Origin: Saprospiraceae bacterium
GTDB taxonomy: Bacteria > Bacteroidota > Bacteroidia > Chitinophagales > Saprospiraceae
NCBI GenBank assembly: GCA_016787415.1
Contig: JAEUUT010000180.1
Coordinates: 1-64,000 of the forward strand
Length of the DNA: 64,000 nt
Direction: 5' to 3'
Shown here: positions 36,546 through 46,174 of the stretch, one piece after another
Position numbering within the stretch: the stretch's first letter is position 1
How the letters are laid out: the number at the start of each line of letters is the position of its first letter
Position numbers and translations under genes: made by a program
The notes under the pieces: model-generated
What the model was told of the DNA's origin: nothing
Database searches by the model: none
Seen by the model: only the letters and a program-made list of their open reading frames with translations

Positions 36546-37349
36546 ATGAAATACTTTTTGAAACCCTGTCTTTTCCTGGCCCTGCCTGTTCTGTTGCTGT
36601 TTTCCTGCGATCAGGAAGAAATTATCGAACTGGATTTGAGCGGCGCGCCAGCCCAGTATGTTATTGAAGGCCGCGTGACGGATGAAGCCGTACCATTTCA
36701 GGTGCGCATCAGCCGAACGGTGGATGTGTATCATTCCAATGATTTTCCTGCTGTGCGCAGCGCTGTGGTCACCATCAGCGACGATTCTGGCCAGGTAGAC
36801 ACCTTGCTGGAAACCACCCCGGGTGTTTATGAAACCGCCGACGCTATCCCGGGCGTGTCGGGGCGCACCTACACCTTGCAGGTTTGGGTGGAGGGGCGCT
36901 ATTTTGTGGCACATTCCACCATGCCTGCGCTGGTACCTTTCACAGACCTGCGGGCGATACCCTTGCCATTTGGCGGAACGAATACGCTGGTGATGACGCC
37001 TGTTTTTAACGATCCTGCCGGTCTGGGCAACAACTACCAGTTTGTACAAAGCAACAATGGCGTACGCCTGCCGAATATTTTTGTAGCCGATGACCGGAAT
37101 ACTGATGGTTCTCAGGTCAGTACATTGCTGATCGCTCCGGAAATGGAAACCAAACGAGGAGATACTGTTTTAGTGGAAATGCGCAACATCGACCGTGCTA
37201 CCTACAAATACTTCGTAGCACTGGATGCTTCCAATGGAAACGGCCCGAACGCCAGTGTGCCTGCCAATCCGGATAATAACTTTGAAGGGGCTTGTCTTGG
37301 TTACTTTTCGGCGTATACGGTGCAGCGAAAGAGCGTGGTAGTGGAGTAG
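36546..37349 (+). CDS. DUF4249-family lipoprotein
   Basis: A 267-residue lipoprotein with a signal peptide ending LLFSC, so Cys21 is the likely lipidated residue. The beta-rich body (YVIEGRVTDEAVPFQVRISRTVDVY, YTLQVWVEGRYFVAHSTMP) matches DUF4249, which usually accompanies TonB receptors as an outer-membrane lipoprotein partner. I use the ATG at 36546; the longer frame overlaps the receptor gene. The C-terminus (GYFSAYTVQRKSVVVE) fits the family end. Confidence 0.87.
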   Translation: MKYFLKPCLFLALPVLLLFSCDQEEIIELDLSGAPAQYVIEGRVTDEAVPFQVRISRTVDVYHSNDFPAVRSAVVTISDDSGQVDTLLETTPGVYETADAIPGVSGRTYTLQVWVEGRYFVAHSTMPALVPFTDLRAIPLPFGGTNTLVMTPVFNDPAGLGNNYQFVQSNNGVRLPNIFVADDRNTDGSQVSTLLIAPEMETKRGDTVLVEMRNIDRATYKYFVALDASNGNGPNASVPANPDNNFEGACLGYFSAYTVQRKSVVVE

Positions 37350-37434
37350 AATGATGCGGTTTTGCTACGCTTTATAACGCAGGGCAAACAAAAAATCATT
37401 TTTTTAAAGCCTTGTCAGGTCATCCTCTCCCTTC

Positions 37435-38751
37435 CTATTTCGCGCGAGCGGCGCTGGAAGCATACTTGCGATACAGTTTTTTCCGTCCAATGAAGGTCAC
37501 ATACTGAATGAAGTTAAACTCCAGGTGGTCGAACATCACTTTTTCCCCTTCGTCGGTTTTCAGGTTCAATCCGGGCACGTAGCGCAGGTTGGTGCGCAGC
37601 AACGATGTGCCGGTTTGAGTAAGCCTTATATCCCAGCCAAATGCAATACCAATAGAAGGTTGGAGTTTTTTTGCAGTCTGTATACCGTTTTCTTCCAGGT
37701 TGAGATATTCCACCGAAACCATGGGGCCGGCAAAAGGCACAAACCCGTGGTAGTCAAACAGGAATTTGCAGGCTTCAATTCCCGCTGTAAGCCTTTGCAT
37801 ACGCAGTTGCGCATCAAATGCGCGCACCTTGAAAAACATCGGGCGCGCAGTAAAGCCCACATGCAGGTCGGGTTTGGAAAAATAACGCCCGAATGTCAGG
37901 TCAGGCATCAGGAAAGAACTCAGCGAGGTGTTGGCGAGGTATGGATATTTTTGTTTCAACAATGACGACTTCGACATTTGCAAGGCCGCAGACGGACCAA
38001 TACCCCAATACCAGGCGTCCAGCCGTTTGTTTTCCTTCAGGATATGGTACATGATGTTTTGCTGCTGTACGCCACGAGGTGTACCCATGCCAACATCCGT
38101 GTCCATGTACCGCAGGATGCCCAAAGTGAACCCGAAGGGCTGCATGTCGATTTGGGCTTGTTGTGTGGGTAATTCATAGTAATTGAACGATCTTTTGGTG
38201 TAGACGCGCAGACCTGCTGTGAACAAATAGTGGCGTGTGGCGTACGTCACACCTGCTTGTGGCGGAGCAATAAAACGCTCAAATATTGCAGCGCCGTGTT
38301 CGGTCTCATTGCCCTTGGCTTTGTATCTGAATGAAAAAGGTTGGAAACCGAAACCAATATAAGGCCGAAGGCGGCCTGGGCGCAGCGCCCAGGGATAAAT
38401 TTTCATACCGGTTTCGACGCCTTCGGTGTGGCGCAGACGCGTGGAGAAATCCGTTTTTTGCTGAAAATTTATTCCCAAGGGGAAGGTGACATAAAAATCT
38501 GTATGGCCCCAGAAATGAAGCCCGCCGATGGTAAACCTCGGTTGCATCCCCATGCCAAATGAACGTTCGGAGCCCTGCATCGTGCTACGGCCTCCGGAAG
38601 CGCATAACACATCACCGCCGAGGGTCAACTGCGCAAACCGAAGGCTTTTGTTGAGTTCTTGATAGTTGTAAATGCTGTCGATGGTCGCTTGTGCGCTGGA
38701 AGAGGCAACTAAGAGCAATGTAATAGCAAGGAAAAAAACAGCCCGTTTCAT
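37435..38751 (-). CDS. Probable outer-membrane beta-barrel protein, unknown family
   Basis: A 438-residue exported protein with a signal peptide (about 1-20, VFFLAITLLLVASSSAQ). The rest has alternating strands rich in aromatic residues (FYVTFPLGINFQQK, YIGFGFQPFSFRYK, TNLRYVPGLNL), as expected for an outer-membrane barrel. I do not recognise the family. The start at 38751 is chosen because the signal peptide begins there; a longer frame begins at 38817. It is separated from the upstream regulator gene by 152 bases. Confidence 0.7.
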   Translation of the reverse strand: MKRAVFFLAITLLLVASSSAQATIDSIYNYQELNKSLRFAQLTLGGDVLCASGGRSTMQGSERSFGMGMQPRFTIGGLHFWGHTDFYVTFPLGINFQQKTDFSTRLRHTEGVETGMKIYPWALRPGRLRPYIGFGFQPFSFRYKAKGNETEHGAAIFERFIAPPQAGVTYATRHYLFTAGLRVYTKRSFNYYELPTQQAQIDMQPFGFTLGILRYMDTDVGMGTPRGVQQQNIMYHILKENKRLDAWYWGIGPSAALQMSKSSLLKQKYPYLANTSLSSFLMPDLTFGRYFSKPDLHVGFTARPMFFKVRAFDAQLRMQRLTAGIEACKFLFDYHGFVPFAGPMVSVEYLNLEENGIQTAKKLQPSIGIAFGWDIRLTQTGTSLLRTNLRYVPGLNLKTDEGEKVMFDHLEFNFIQYVTFIGRKKLYRKYASSAARAK

Positions 38752-38903
38752 AAATCGAATAAGTGTAGGAAATGAAGGAACGGGACAAAAATATCGTGCG
38801 CTTCGGGCTATGGGCACCTCGAAGGGATGTAGCGCAGGTTTTTGGGATATTCGTCAAAAAAACGGGATAAATGGCATATTATGGGACGTTTGACAAGGTG
38901 AAA

Positions 38904-39800
38904 TCAGGCGGAAAGCGCTTTAAAACCAGCCAGTACAGCCGGCCCGTATTGGCGTGCCACGGGTACTTCCATGTTGAAATGGCGCAATGCCAGGCGGTAT
39001 CCTTGCGCATTGCCCGACACGTGTTCGACGTGGCGCAGATTTACAATATAACTTCTGTGGCACCTGAGAATGGCGGGATGGCGGCCAATCTGGTCTTCAA
39101 AGCGTTTCATGGATCCCCGCAACAGTTGTTTTTGCACCTGACCGTTATTGAGCCACACAAAACTGGAGTAGTTATCGGCACTTTCGATAAAGAGCAGGGC
39201 AGAGGCCTCAACAACCAGGGTGTCTTTTTCATTTTCAGCATAAAAAATGAGGCTTTCTATACGGGAAGGCGACAGAAGCGCTGGCGCACGCTGAGCATGT
39301 TGCAATTGGTCTTCCATCACGGCCGCCTCTTTTTGGCTGAGCGCCAGATACCGCCCGTGCCGCAACAAAACGCCTGCTGTGATCGGGAATATGGCAACCA
39401 TAGCCACAATAAGGAGCCATGCCATCAGTGCTGCCAGTGACATGCTTGAAATGCCCACCAGATTGCTATACAGCATGTTTCCAAGGGCAATCAATATCAA
39501 TACAACGATATATTGCCCTATTTCACGCCAGATGTTCCAGTTTTTTTCAAGTTTAAATTTACCCAGCCAGGCAAACAACAGGCCATGTACCAGTGTTGGC
39601 CCAAGGAATGAAACGACTCCAAACCCTGCCAGAAACAGGTTTTTATACGGCGCTTCCCACTGTGCCGTGCCAAAAGGCTGAAATACAATCAGAAATAGGG
39701 CAACAAATACGCCTACGGCGACATTTTGCAGTATTTTCTGTGCAAAATCGCCCCCGAAAGGATAGGGTTGCCGAAGAAATATGGCTAGTTTTTTAAGCAT
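38904..39800 (-). CDS. Membrane-bound LytTR transcriptional regulator
   Basis: A 298-residue regulator. Four hydrophobic helices (about residues 25-140, such as ILQNVAVGVFVALFLIVFQPFG) precede a short linker and a C-terminal LytTR DNA-binding domain (ALLFIESADNYSSFVWLNNGQ, FEDQIGRHPAILRCHRSYIVNL). There is no receiver domain, so it is probably not part of a phosphorelay; DNA binding while in the membrane is implied. The ATG at 39800 is preferred to 39872. It is divergent from a TonB receptor 89 bases away, a possible target. Confidence 0.85.
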   Translation of the reverse strand: MLKKLAIFLRQPYPFGGDFAQKILQNVAVGVFVALFLIVFQPFGTAQWEAPYKNLFLAGFGVVSFLGPTLVHGLLFAWLGKFKLEKNWNIWREIGQYIVVLILIALGNMLYSNLVGISSMSLAALMAWLLIVAMVAIFPITAGVLLRHGRYLALSQKEAAVMEDQLQHAQRAPALLSPSRIESLIFYAENEKDTLVVEASALLFIESADNYSSFVWLNNGQVQKQLLRGSMKRFEDQIGRHPAILRCHRSYIVNLRHVEHVSGNAQGYRLALRHFNMEVPVARQYGPAVLAGFKALSA

Positions 39801-39889
39801 GCATGTCCCGTTTGGCAGGCAAACATAACCATTCTGTAAACTTACAATCCCTACATTTACCCATTCAATCACCTATATCCTCGCTTTTA

Positions 39890-42226
39890 ATGCCTGCCCA
39901 CCGTCTCCTGTCGCTCCTGTTGTTCATCGCCTGCTTCTGCCTTCCCCTGTCGGCCCAATCCATCCGCGGAGTAGTACTCGACAAAATCACCTCGGCGCCC
40001 ATGATCGGAGCTACAGTCGACATCCCCTCGCTTGACCCGCCGCGCGGCGCCACCTGCGATACCATCGGCGCATTTGTAATCCGCGACCTGCCCGCCGGGC
40101 GATACAATGTGCGGATCAGGTACCCTGGCTACGAAACTGAAGGCGCGCCGGATGTGCTCGTATCCAATGGCAAGGACGCCGAATTGCTCGTCGAACTGGA
40201 AGAAACCACTCAGGCGGTGCAGACCGTGACGGTCAGCGGTACAAAAAAGGACAAATCCGTCAACAAACTCGCCAAACTCAGCGCCATCGCCCTCAACCCC
40301 GAAGCCGTTTCGCGCTACAGCAGCGGCCGTTGCAATATTGCCCGTATGGCGTCCAATTTTGCCGGAATAGGTGCTACCGACGATTTTCAAAACCAGATTG
40401 TGGTGCGCGGCAATACGCCTACCGCCTTGCTGTGGCGACTCGAAGGCGTACCCATTCCGAGTCCTGGCCACCTGAAAACCTTTGGAAATACAGGCGGCGG
40501 TTTCAACGCCCTGAACCCCAACCTGCTGGGCCAGTCCGACTTCCTCACCGGCGCATTTCCGGCCGAATATGGCAATACCATAGCAGGCGTCATGGACCTG
40601 GGTTTTCGGGGTGGCAACAAGGAACGCTACGAAGGTATGGCGCAAATAGGCGCCTGGAGCGGCGTGGAGGCCGCCGTAGAAGGGCCTTTGCTCAAAAAAT
40701 GGAACGGCTCGTTCATGGTCGGATACCGCTATTCCTTTATCGACCTCCTGCACCACCTGGGACTGGATGTGGCGGGCCGCTACGCACCGCAATACCAGGA
40801 TTTGAACTGGAAAATGGATTTCAATAAAGGCCGACAACGGCTGGTACTCTTCGGCCTCGCCGGCAAAAGCCATGTGTTTGTGAGCGGCCCCGATGAAGAA
40901 GTGGAAAAGGCCTATACCGACCCGTCCGACAATTTTAATGTGTATGGGAAATTGTCGACCACCGGCCTTCGATACCAGGTGATGCTCGATTCGGTGTCGT
41001 ACCTGCGCACCATCGTTTCATTCAGCACCAGCGACATCGACGATAAAAGTTACACGCGCTTCGATGCGCAGCAGCCATTTGTGCTCACTTCTTCCGACCA
41101 GAACCACGAACGAACGGGGCGCCTTTCCAGCATCTGGCAACGGCGCCAAACCAAACGCCTCACGCTCCGCGGGGGCGTACTGGTGCAGGCCAATGGACTG
41201 GATTCCCGGCTGGATGCACTCGACGAAAGCCAGCGATTCGTCACCGCGCGCCACTTCAACGACCGGCTTTGGCTGCTGGAAGGTTTTGCACAAATGCAGT
41301 ACAAAGTCAAAAAACGGTACTCCGTCAATGTCGGGCTACACGCGCAACACCTGCCGTTCAATGGTAAAAGCATCCTGGAACCGCGTACAGCCCTGAAACT
41401 TAAACTGCCCGACGACAATGACCTGGTATTTGCCTACGGATACCATTCGCAAACGCCTTTGTTGCAAGCGCTGTTGTTTGCAGACTCGACAGGCGCAATG
41501 GTCAACCGCAACCTCGATTTTATTCGCAGCCATCAGGGTGGCATTGCCTGGACCAAAAAATGGCCCTCTTTTTGGAACTCCAGGGTAGAAGCCTATTACC
41601 AATGGCAAAGCCGTGTGCCGGTACAGCGCGTTTCGAGCGGCTATTCCCAGGCCAATGCGGGCGCCTCGTATTATTCAGACCAGCCTGCTCCTTTGGTAAG
41701 CGAAGGCAATGGCGTCAATTATGGCCTCGAACTGACGCTGAGTCGCCGCTACAACAACGGCTTTTATTCCATACTGACGGGTTCACTTTTTAACTCCTGC
41801 TACCGGGGCAGCGATGGCATCTGGCGCAACACGGCTTTCAATACCGGCTATATTCTGAACGTACTGGCAGGAAAGGAAATCAGGCTCGGCCACAAAACAG
41901 TGCTCACCCTCGATGGAAAGTTCAGCACCTCGGGCGGCCGTTGGTACACCCCGATCGACCTGTCGCGCAGCATCGCAGCCGGGCAGGAACTGGAAGACGA
42001 CAACAGGCCGTTTTCGCTTCAATACCCGGCATTTTTGAGGCTGGATGGGAAAGTAGGGGTTCGGTACAACACCCGGCGGTTTACGCACACCTTGTTTCTC
42101 GACGTGACGAATGTGACCAATCGTCAGAATGTGTATGCTTACCGGTATTTCAGAAACGATGATTTTGTCCGCACGCAATACCAGTTGGGACTGACGCCGG
42201 ATTTTGTATATCGGGTGCAGTTTTAA
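39890..42226 (+). CDS. TonB-dependent receptor
   Basis: A 778-residue outer-membrane receptor. Signal peptide 1-23 (LLFIACFCLPLSAQ), CarboxypepD_reg-like domain (SIRGVVLDKITSAPMIGATV), plug with NQIVVRGNTPTALLWRLEGVPIPSP and a TAVQTV-like TonB-box neighbourhood, then the barrel to VYRVQF. The ATG at 39890 starts the signal peptide; upstream codons are non-coding in character. Divergent from the membrane LytTR regulator. Next gene (42381) is a BNR-like lipoprotein with its own -7 box. Substrate unknown. Confidence 0.92.
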   Translation: MPAHRLLSLLLFIACFCLPLSAQSIRGVVLDKITSAPMIGATVDIPSLDPPRGATCDTIGAFVIRDLPAGRYNVRIRYPGYETEGAPDVLVSNGKDAELLVELEETTQAVQTVTVSGTKKDKSVNKLAKLSAIALNPEAVSRYSSGRCNIARMASNFAGIGATDDFQNQIVVRGNTPTALLWRLEGVPIPSPGHLKTFGNTGGGFNALNPNLLGQSDFLTGAFPAEYGNTIAGVMDLGFRGGNKERYEGMAQIGAWSGVEAAVEGPLLKKWNGSFMVGYRYSFIDLLHHLGLDVAGRYAPQYQDLNWKMDFNKGRQRLVLFGLAGKSHVFVSGPDEEVEKAYTDPSDNFNVYGKLSTTGLRYQVMLDSVSYLRTIVSFSTSDIDDKSYTRFDAQQPFVLTSSDQNHERTGRLSSIWQRRQTKRLTLRGGVLVQANGLDSRLDALDESQRFVTARHFNDRLWLLEGFAQMQYKVKKRYSVNVGLHAQHLPFNGKSILEPRTALKLKLPDDNDLVFAYGYHSQTPLLQALLFADSTGAMVNRNLDFIRSHQGGIAWTKKWPSFWNSRVEAYYQWQSRVPVQRVSSGYSQANAGASYYSDQPAPLVSEGNGVNYGLELTLSRRYNNGFYSILTGSLFNSCYRGSDGIWRNTAFNTGYILNVLAGKEIRLGHKTVLTLDGKFSTSGGRWYTPIDLSRSIAAGQELEDDNRPFSLQYPAFLRLDGKVGVRYNTRRFTHTLFLDVTNVTNRQNVYAYRYFRNDDFVRTQYQLGLTPDFVYRVQF

Positions 42227-42339
42227 CATGATCGTGTGACTTCATCACCCCGACAATACCCTGTCCCCTAACCTGAAGGTTTTACATTTCCCTTACATCC
42301 TTTTACACGCCACAAGCCCTGCCCTGTGCTGCGCGCCGA

Positions 42340-42347
42340 TACATTTG
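42340..42347 (+). promoter_or_regulatory. -7 box of the 42381 lipoprotein gene
   Basis: TACATTTG matches TAnnTTTG, 33 bases before the ATG at 42381. The -33 region is unclear. Confidence 0.5.
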
Positions 42348-42380
42348 TTGCATTGTTTCACCTTATCAAATTACAATGCC

Positions 42381-43469
42381 ATGCGCAACTATGTATTTCC
42401 CGTGCTCTTCTTGTCCATCGTTTTACTTTGTTGCCAGCAGATTCCGGGCATCGAACAGCCGCTGGAGTCTGGCCTGCATTCGGGCGGCACAAATAAAACG
42501 GAAAAAAGCCAGTCTGCAACGGCTACTGCCGACCCCAAAATCGTCATCCGCTCGCTTGACGGCGGGCAAACCTGGGAGAATGTGAGTGCCGGGATTCCCA
42601 AAGGCGTGCCGGCCGGTCATATTCTCGCGCAGGGCCAGGAGGTATTGCTGGCAGGCAACGGCCTATACCGCTTACGCAGCAATGACCCGGCCGCCCGTTG
42701 GGAAAAGGATTTTTTCTGGAAAGACCAGATTACCGGTATTTTTCCGGGCAAAAAGGGGCCGTATTATTGCAATTTTGGCAGCGGGTTTTATCGGGAAATA
42801 CCCCATACCGGCGTCTGGTTACCGATGCATGAAAACCTGCCCGATCCCTTCGTACGCGCGGTACTGGAAACATCGGATGGCGTTCTGTTTGCAGGCTGCA
42901 ACAGCGGCATTTACAAATCGGACAACGACGGAAAAGACTGGAAACAGGTTTTTGAAGGTGAAATCATGCTGAATTTCGAAGAAGTCGACGGTATGCTATT
43001 TTGTGGCGGTTTTAAAGGTTTGCTGCGCTCCAAAGACGGCGGCGAACACTGGGAACGTGTGCTGACTGAAGACGCGCCTGTGCGCAGAATCGACCACAAC
43101 AGCCATCGACTGCTGGCTTTGTCCAACGACACCCGCCCCTGGGAAGAAGCCCTGGCCGACAAGGATAACATGGTAAACACCCTTCGCTTTTCGGAAGACG
43201 GCGGTGTTACCTGGCAACGGATGGATGGCGCTTTGCGCAGCCTGCGTTTTACGCACAGGGTACAAAGGGTTATTTCACCGTCGTGGATCATCAACGATAT
43301 TCAGCAATCGGGTAAATACCTGTTTTGCAGCATGGATGCAGGCATTTTTCGCTCCTCCGATCAAGGCAAATCCTGGCAATTGGTGTATGAAGCCGATGTG
43401 CCCAACTGGTCGGCATACATGACCGTGTGTGATGGTGTTATTTATGCTGTGCTGAGCGCCGGTTGCTAA
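42381..43469 (+). CDS. Lipoprotein with BNR/sialidase-like beta-propeller
   Basis: A 362-residue lipoprotein. The signal peptide ends in SIVLLCC, giving a lipidated Cys. The rest has Asp-box style repeats of the SxDxGxTW type: RSLDGGQTWENV, KSDNDGKDWKQV, RSKDGGEHWERV, FSEDGGVTWQRM and RSSDQGKSWQLV. These form beta-propeller blades as in VPS10/sialidase-like or YCF48-type proteins. There are no clear sialidase catalytic residues, so a binding or assembly role is likely. Start at 42381, following the -7 box. Confidence 0.83.
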   Translation: MRNYVFPVLFLSIVLLCCQQIPGIEQPLESGLHSGGTNKTEKSQSATATADPKIVIRSLDGGQTWENVSAGIPKGVPAGHILAQGQEVLLAGNGLYRLRSNDPAARWEKDFFWKDQITGIFPGKKGPYYCNFGSGFYREIPHTGVWLPMHENLPDPFVRAVLETSDGVLFAGCNSGIYKSDNDGKDWKQVFEGEIMLNFEEVDGMLFCGGFKGLLRSKDGGEHWERVLTEDAPVRRIDHNSHRLLALSNDTRPWEEALADKDNMVNTLRFSEDGGVTWQRMDGALRSLRFTHRVQRVISPSWIINDIQQSGKYLFCSMDAGIFRSSDQGKSWQLVYEADVPNWSAYMTVCDGVIYAVLSAGC

Positions 43470-43610
43470 ACGCTAGATGCCTGAGACCTGCCTGGTCAAT
43501 GCTGGTACTGCCCAGCAGGAACATTTTGATCAGTCAGAATAATATATCTGGTCGGAGCATGGTCGCTGTGCATGCGTACATTTACAGCACAAACGATATT
43601 ATCCCTTGCC

Positions 43611-44351
43611 ATGCTCCACCCAGTCTTTCAAAAACACGTGACTTTCAACTGGTTGCTCGGCCTGTCGCTGATCCTGATTTTCAGTATATCGAGGTTTGCA
43701 GCCGTGGTATATGGCCTGCAAAGCGGCAACAACCTGTACCTGACGACCCTTTTTGCGCTGATGATCGCACTGCCTTTTGTACTGCTGTCGGCAGCGGGCA
43801 GGCGGCGCTTGAAAATTCAGCGTTCGAGTGGTTGGTTACCGCTTTTGTATTCGCTGCTGATCGGCATGGGCATCAGCACGATCATATATGCCCTGGGCCA
43901 ATGGCTCTATGGGCAGGAAATATCCAACTGGTACCGGTACATCGGAGAATCCTATCCGATCAAGATTGCAGCCCTTTCGGAAGCGGACAAACGCATTTAT
44001 TTCATCGTGTTCATCCTGATCGGCATCAGTTTCAGCCCTTTTGGCGAAGAACTGTTGTACCGCGGGGTGATACACGGCGCTTTTGAGCAGCAATGGGGCG
44101 AGCGCAGGGCAGCGATGGTCGACAGCGCGGCTTTCGCGCTGGTACACCTGGCGCATTTCGGCCTGATATACCACCTGGACGCCTGGTATTTTTACCCTGT
44201 TCCGGCATTGTTGTGGATGCTGTGCATGTACGCCACTGGCTTGTTGTTTAATTATTGCAAAAACCTGTGCGGCTCCATCTGGGGCGCGGTGGTTTGTCAT
44301 ATGGGGTTTAATGTGGCTATGACGTATCTGATATTTTACTGGATTTTTTAG
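43611..44351 (+). CDS. CPBP-family intramembrane metalloprotease
   Basis: A 246-residue membrane protease of the CPBP (Abi/CAAX protease) family. About seven helices are seen. The catalytic motif EExxxR is present in FGEELLYRGVIHG, followed by FALVHLAHFG and VVCHMGFNVAMTY, which supply metal-binding histidines. Some family members cleave prenylated or small membrane peptides. An ATG at 43572 would add 13 residues but overlaps a TACATTTA box, so I use 43611, with uncertainty. It stands alone between the BNR lipoprotein and the ArsR operon. Confidence 0.85.
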   Translation: MLHPVFQKHVTFNWLLGLSLILIFSISRFAAVVYGLQSGNNLYLTTLFALMIALPFVLLSAAGRRRLKIQRSSGWLPLLYSLLIGMGISTIIYALGQWLYGQEISNWYRYIGESYPIKIAALSEADKRIYFIVFILIGISFSPFGEELLYRGVIHGAFEQQWGERRAAMVDSAAFALVHLAHFGLIYHLDAWYFYPVPALLWMLCMYATGLLFNYCKNLCGSIWGAVVCHMGFNVAMTYLIFYWIF

Positions 44352-44421
44352 GCGGCTTATTCAATTTCGAATTTCGAGCCATAACTGCTCATAGCCTGCC
44401 TAAAAAAAGTTGGAAAATAAT

Positions 44422-44453
44422 CTTGTGCAACTAATTGGTTTCGCGTACATTTG
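44422..44453 (+). promoter_or_regulatory. Promoter of the ArsR-SRPBCC operon
   Basis: CTTG (44422-44425), 20-base spacer and TACATTTG (44446-44453). The -7 box lies inside the spacer of a perfect inverted repeat, the likely operator. Confidence 0.75.
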
Positions 44454-44469
44454 CAACCAATTAGTTGCA
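44426..44469. promoter_or_regulatory. Operator: 15-base perfect inverted repeat around the -7 box
   Basis: Arms TGCAACTAATTGGTT (44426-44440) and AACCAATTAGTTGCA (44455-44469), with a 14-base spacer that contains the -7 box. It ends 14 bases before the ArsR start codon. This is the classic layout for an autoregulated ArsR repressor; binding is inferred. Confidence 0.75.
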
Positions 44470-44482
44470 TATTTTTTTACGC

Positions 44483-44803
44483 ATGAGACGAGACATTTTC
44501 CAGGCCATTGCCGACCCCAGCAGGCGCGCCATTCTGGCGCTGATAGCCATGCAGGCCATGACGCCCAATGCACTTGCCGAACATTTCGACACTACGCGGC
44601 AAGCGGTATCAAAACACCTGCGCATCCTGACAGAATGTGAACTGGTAAGCACCCAACAGCAGGGTCGGGAAATTTACTATCACCTTCAAATCGACAAAAT
44701 GAAAGAGATCGACCGCTGGCTCCAACAATTCAGGGCCATTTGGGAAACACGTTTCAGCCAACTCGACGAATTATTATCCACCACTAAAAAAATTGAACCA
44801 TGA
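44483..44803 (+). CDS. ArsR-family transcriptional repressor
   Basis: A 106-residue winged-helix protein of the ArsR type ([21 protein letters not shown], then [38 protein letters not shown]). No metal-binding cysteine pair is visible, so the signal is probably not arsenic. The ATG at 44483 is used because the TTG at 44465 lies inside the operator. Its stop overlaps the SRPBCC start (ATGA), so the two are coupled. ArsR-SRPBCC pairs are common and often respond to small organic molecules. Confidence 0.92.
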   Translation: MRRDIFQAIADPSRRAILALIAMQAMTPNALAEHFDTTRQAVSKHLRILTECELVSTQQQGREIYYHLQIDKMKEIDRWLQQFRAIWETRFSQLDELLSTTKKIEP

Positions 44804-45291
44804 ATCCTGTCTTGCAATTCGACTTCGTCGTCGACAAGGAAAACAACTCCATTCACGTAAAAAGGGCATTTTCCGCCAGCCTGGATCGGGTGTGGGACGC
44901 CTGGACAAAACCCGAACTGCTCGACCAGTGGTGGGCGCCGCGGCCATATCGCACCGTCACCAAATCGATGGATTTCCGCGAAGGGGGCATGTGGCTGTAT
45001 TACATGATAAGCCCTGAAAATGACAAACACTGGTGCAAAAACGATTACCAAAGCATCGATCCCCAGAAAAGTTATTCGGGCCTCGATGCCTTTTGCGATG
45101 AAAACGGAATCATTAATACGGAAATGCCCAGAACCCGCTGGACGAATCATTTCAGCGCAGATGGCAGCCAAACACTTGTATCTATCACGCTGCAATACGA
45201 ACGCCTGGCTGATCTGGAAAAGATCATAGAACTTGGATTCCGGGAAGGATTCTCGATGGCGATGGGGAATCTGGATGAACTGCTGGCATAA
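44800..45291 (+). CDS. SRPBCC (AHSA1-type) protein
   Basis: A 163-residue START-like fold protein of the AHSA1 type: [30 protein letters not shown] at the start and [35 protein letters not shown] at the end. These proteins bind hydrophobic ligands in a deep cavity. It overlaps the ArsR gene by 4 bases and shares its promoter, so its expression is controlled by the repressor. Confidence 0.9.
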   Translation: MNPVLQFDFVVDKENNSIHVKRAFSASLDRVWDAWTKPELLDQWWAPRPYRTVTKSMDFREGGMWLYYMISPENDKHWCKNDYQSIDPQKSYSGLDAFCDENGIINTEMPRTRWTNHFSADGSQTLVSITLQYERLADLEKIIELGFREGFSMAMGNLDELLA

Positions 45292-45404
45292 GTTGTAACT
45301 TTGTAAAAGTCATCGTACATTTCATTTTGTTTGGCTTTAGCCATTGCAGGCGCATATTCATGGCTAGAGCCAAACTACTCATTTCCCAAAAAAATAAGTA
45401 TAAT

Positions 45405-46141
45405 ATGAATTTTTTCAGTCTCCTATCCATTAGTATTTTTCTTCATTTTACGTTTTTACTTACAGCCCAGACAGATGAGTGCTTTACGTTAAAATTTAAT
45501 ACACCTCATGCGAATGAATATGGCTCCCATATTTACATAGGGGAGCACAATGAAATCATATCATCATCTTTTTCCGCGCACATACAAACAAGGGAAAGTC
45601 AATGCATCTTTCGCAAAATCGGGGCTGACGGGAAAACACTTTGGTCGACTATATATCCCGATAACGATATAACCATTTTTTCGATTATACACTGCCCAGA
45701 TGAGTCGTTCATATTGGGAGGAGATAAAAAAGATTTTTCAGGCAAGTTTGTAAGGGGCCAATCTATTCTGATAAAAATCGACTCCAAAGGTCAACCCGTT
45801 TGGGAAAAAAAATATCAGTTTGCCAGCAGCGACAACTGCCAGAGCAATCTTTTTCAAGTTATGTGGAATTATGGAACGGGTATTATTACACACCTGTTGT
45901 AGAGGAGAACAAGTTGATAATACAGCGGATACAGGCAGATAATTACAAAATAGAGCAAGCAGAAGTTGTATTTCCCCCGGACGTAACTTTCGATGGTTTC
46001 GGCCTGATGTATAATGGTTTTTTGCTGTTTTCAGGGATGGAAAGGTTACCAGTCGACAATGCCGATACAAACCCGAGGGTTACGAACAGATATGGAATGG
46101 TATTGAAAAAAGAAAAAATTGCTCAATACTTCAAAGAGTAG
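45405..46141 (+). pseudogene. Secreted protein gene broken by a frameshift
   Basis: The first frame encodes a signal peptide (FSLLSISIFLHFTFLLTAQ) and a beta-propeller-like region (IFRKIGADGKTLWSTIY, LIKIDSKGQPVWEKKYQF). Around 45855-45870 the reading shifts frame: the second frame continues VELWNGYYYTPVVEENKLII to a stop at 46141. A one-base deletion would explain it; the joined product is about 245 residues. Left as is, translation ends at 45902. Neighbour 46175 is a secreted protein, so both may belong to one transcript. Sequencing error cannot be excluded. Confidence 0.65.
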
Positions 46142-46174
46142 GAACACATTCAATAAATTTCAAGATAACAGTAT

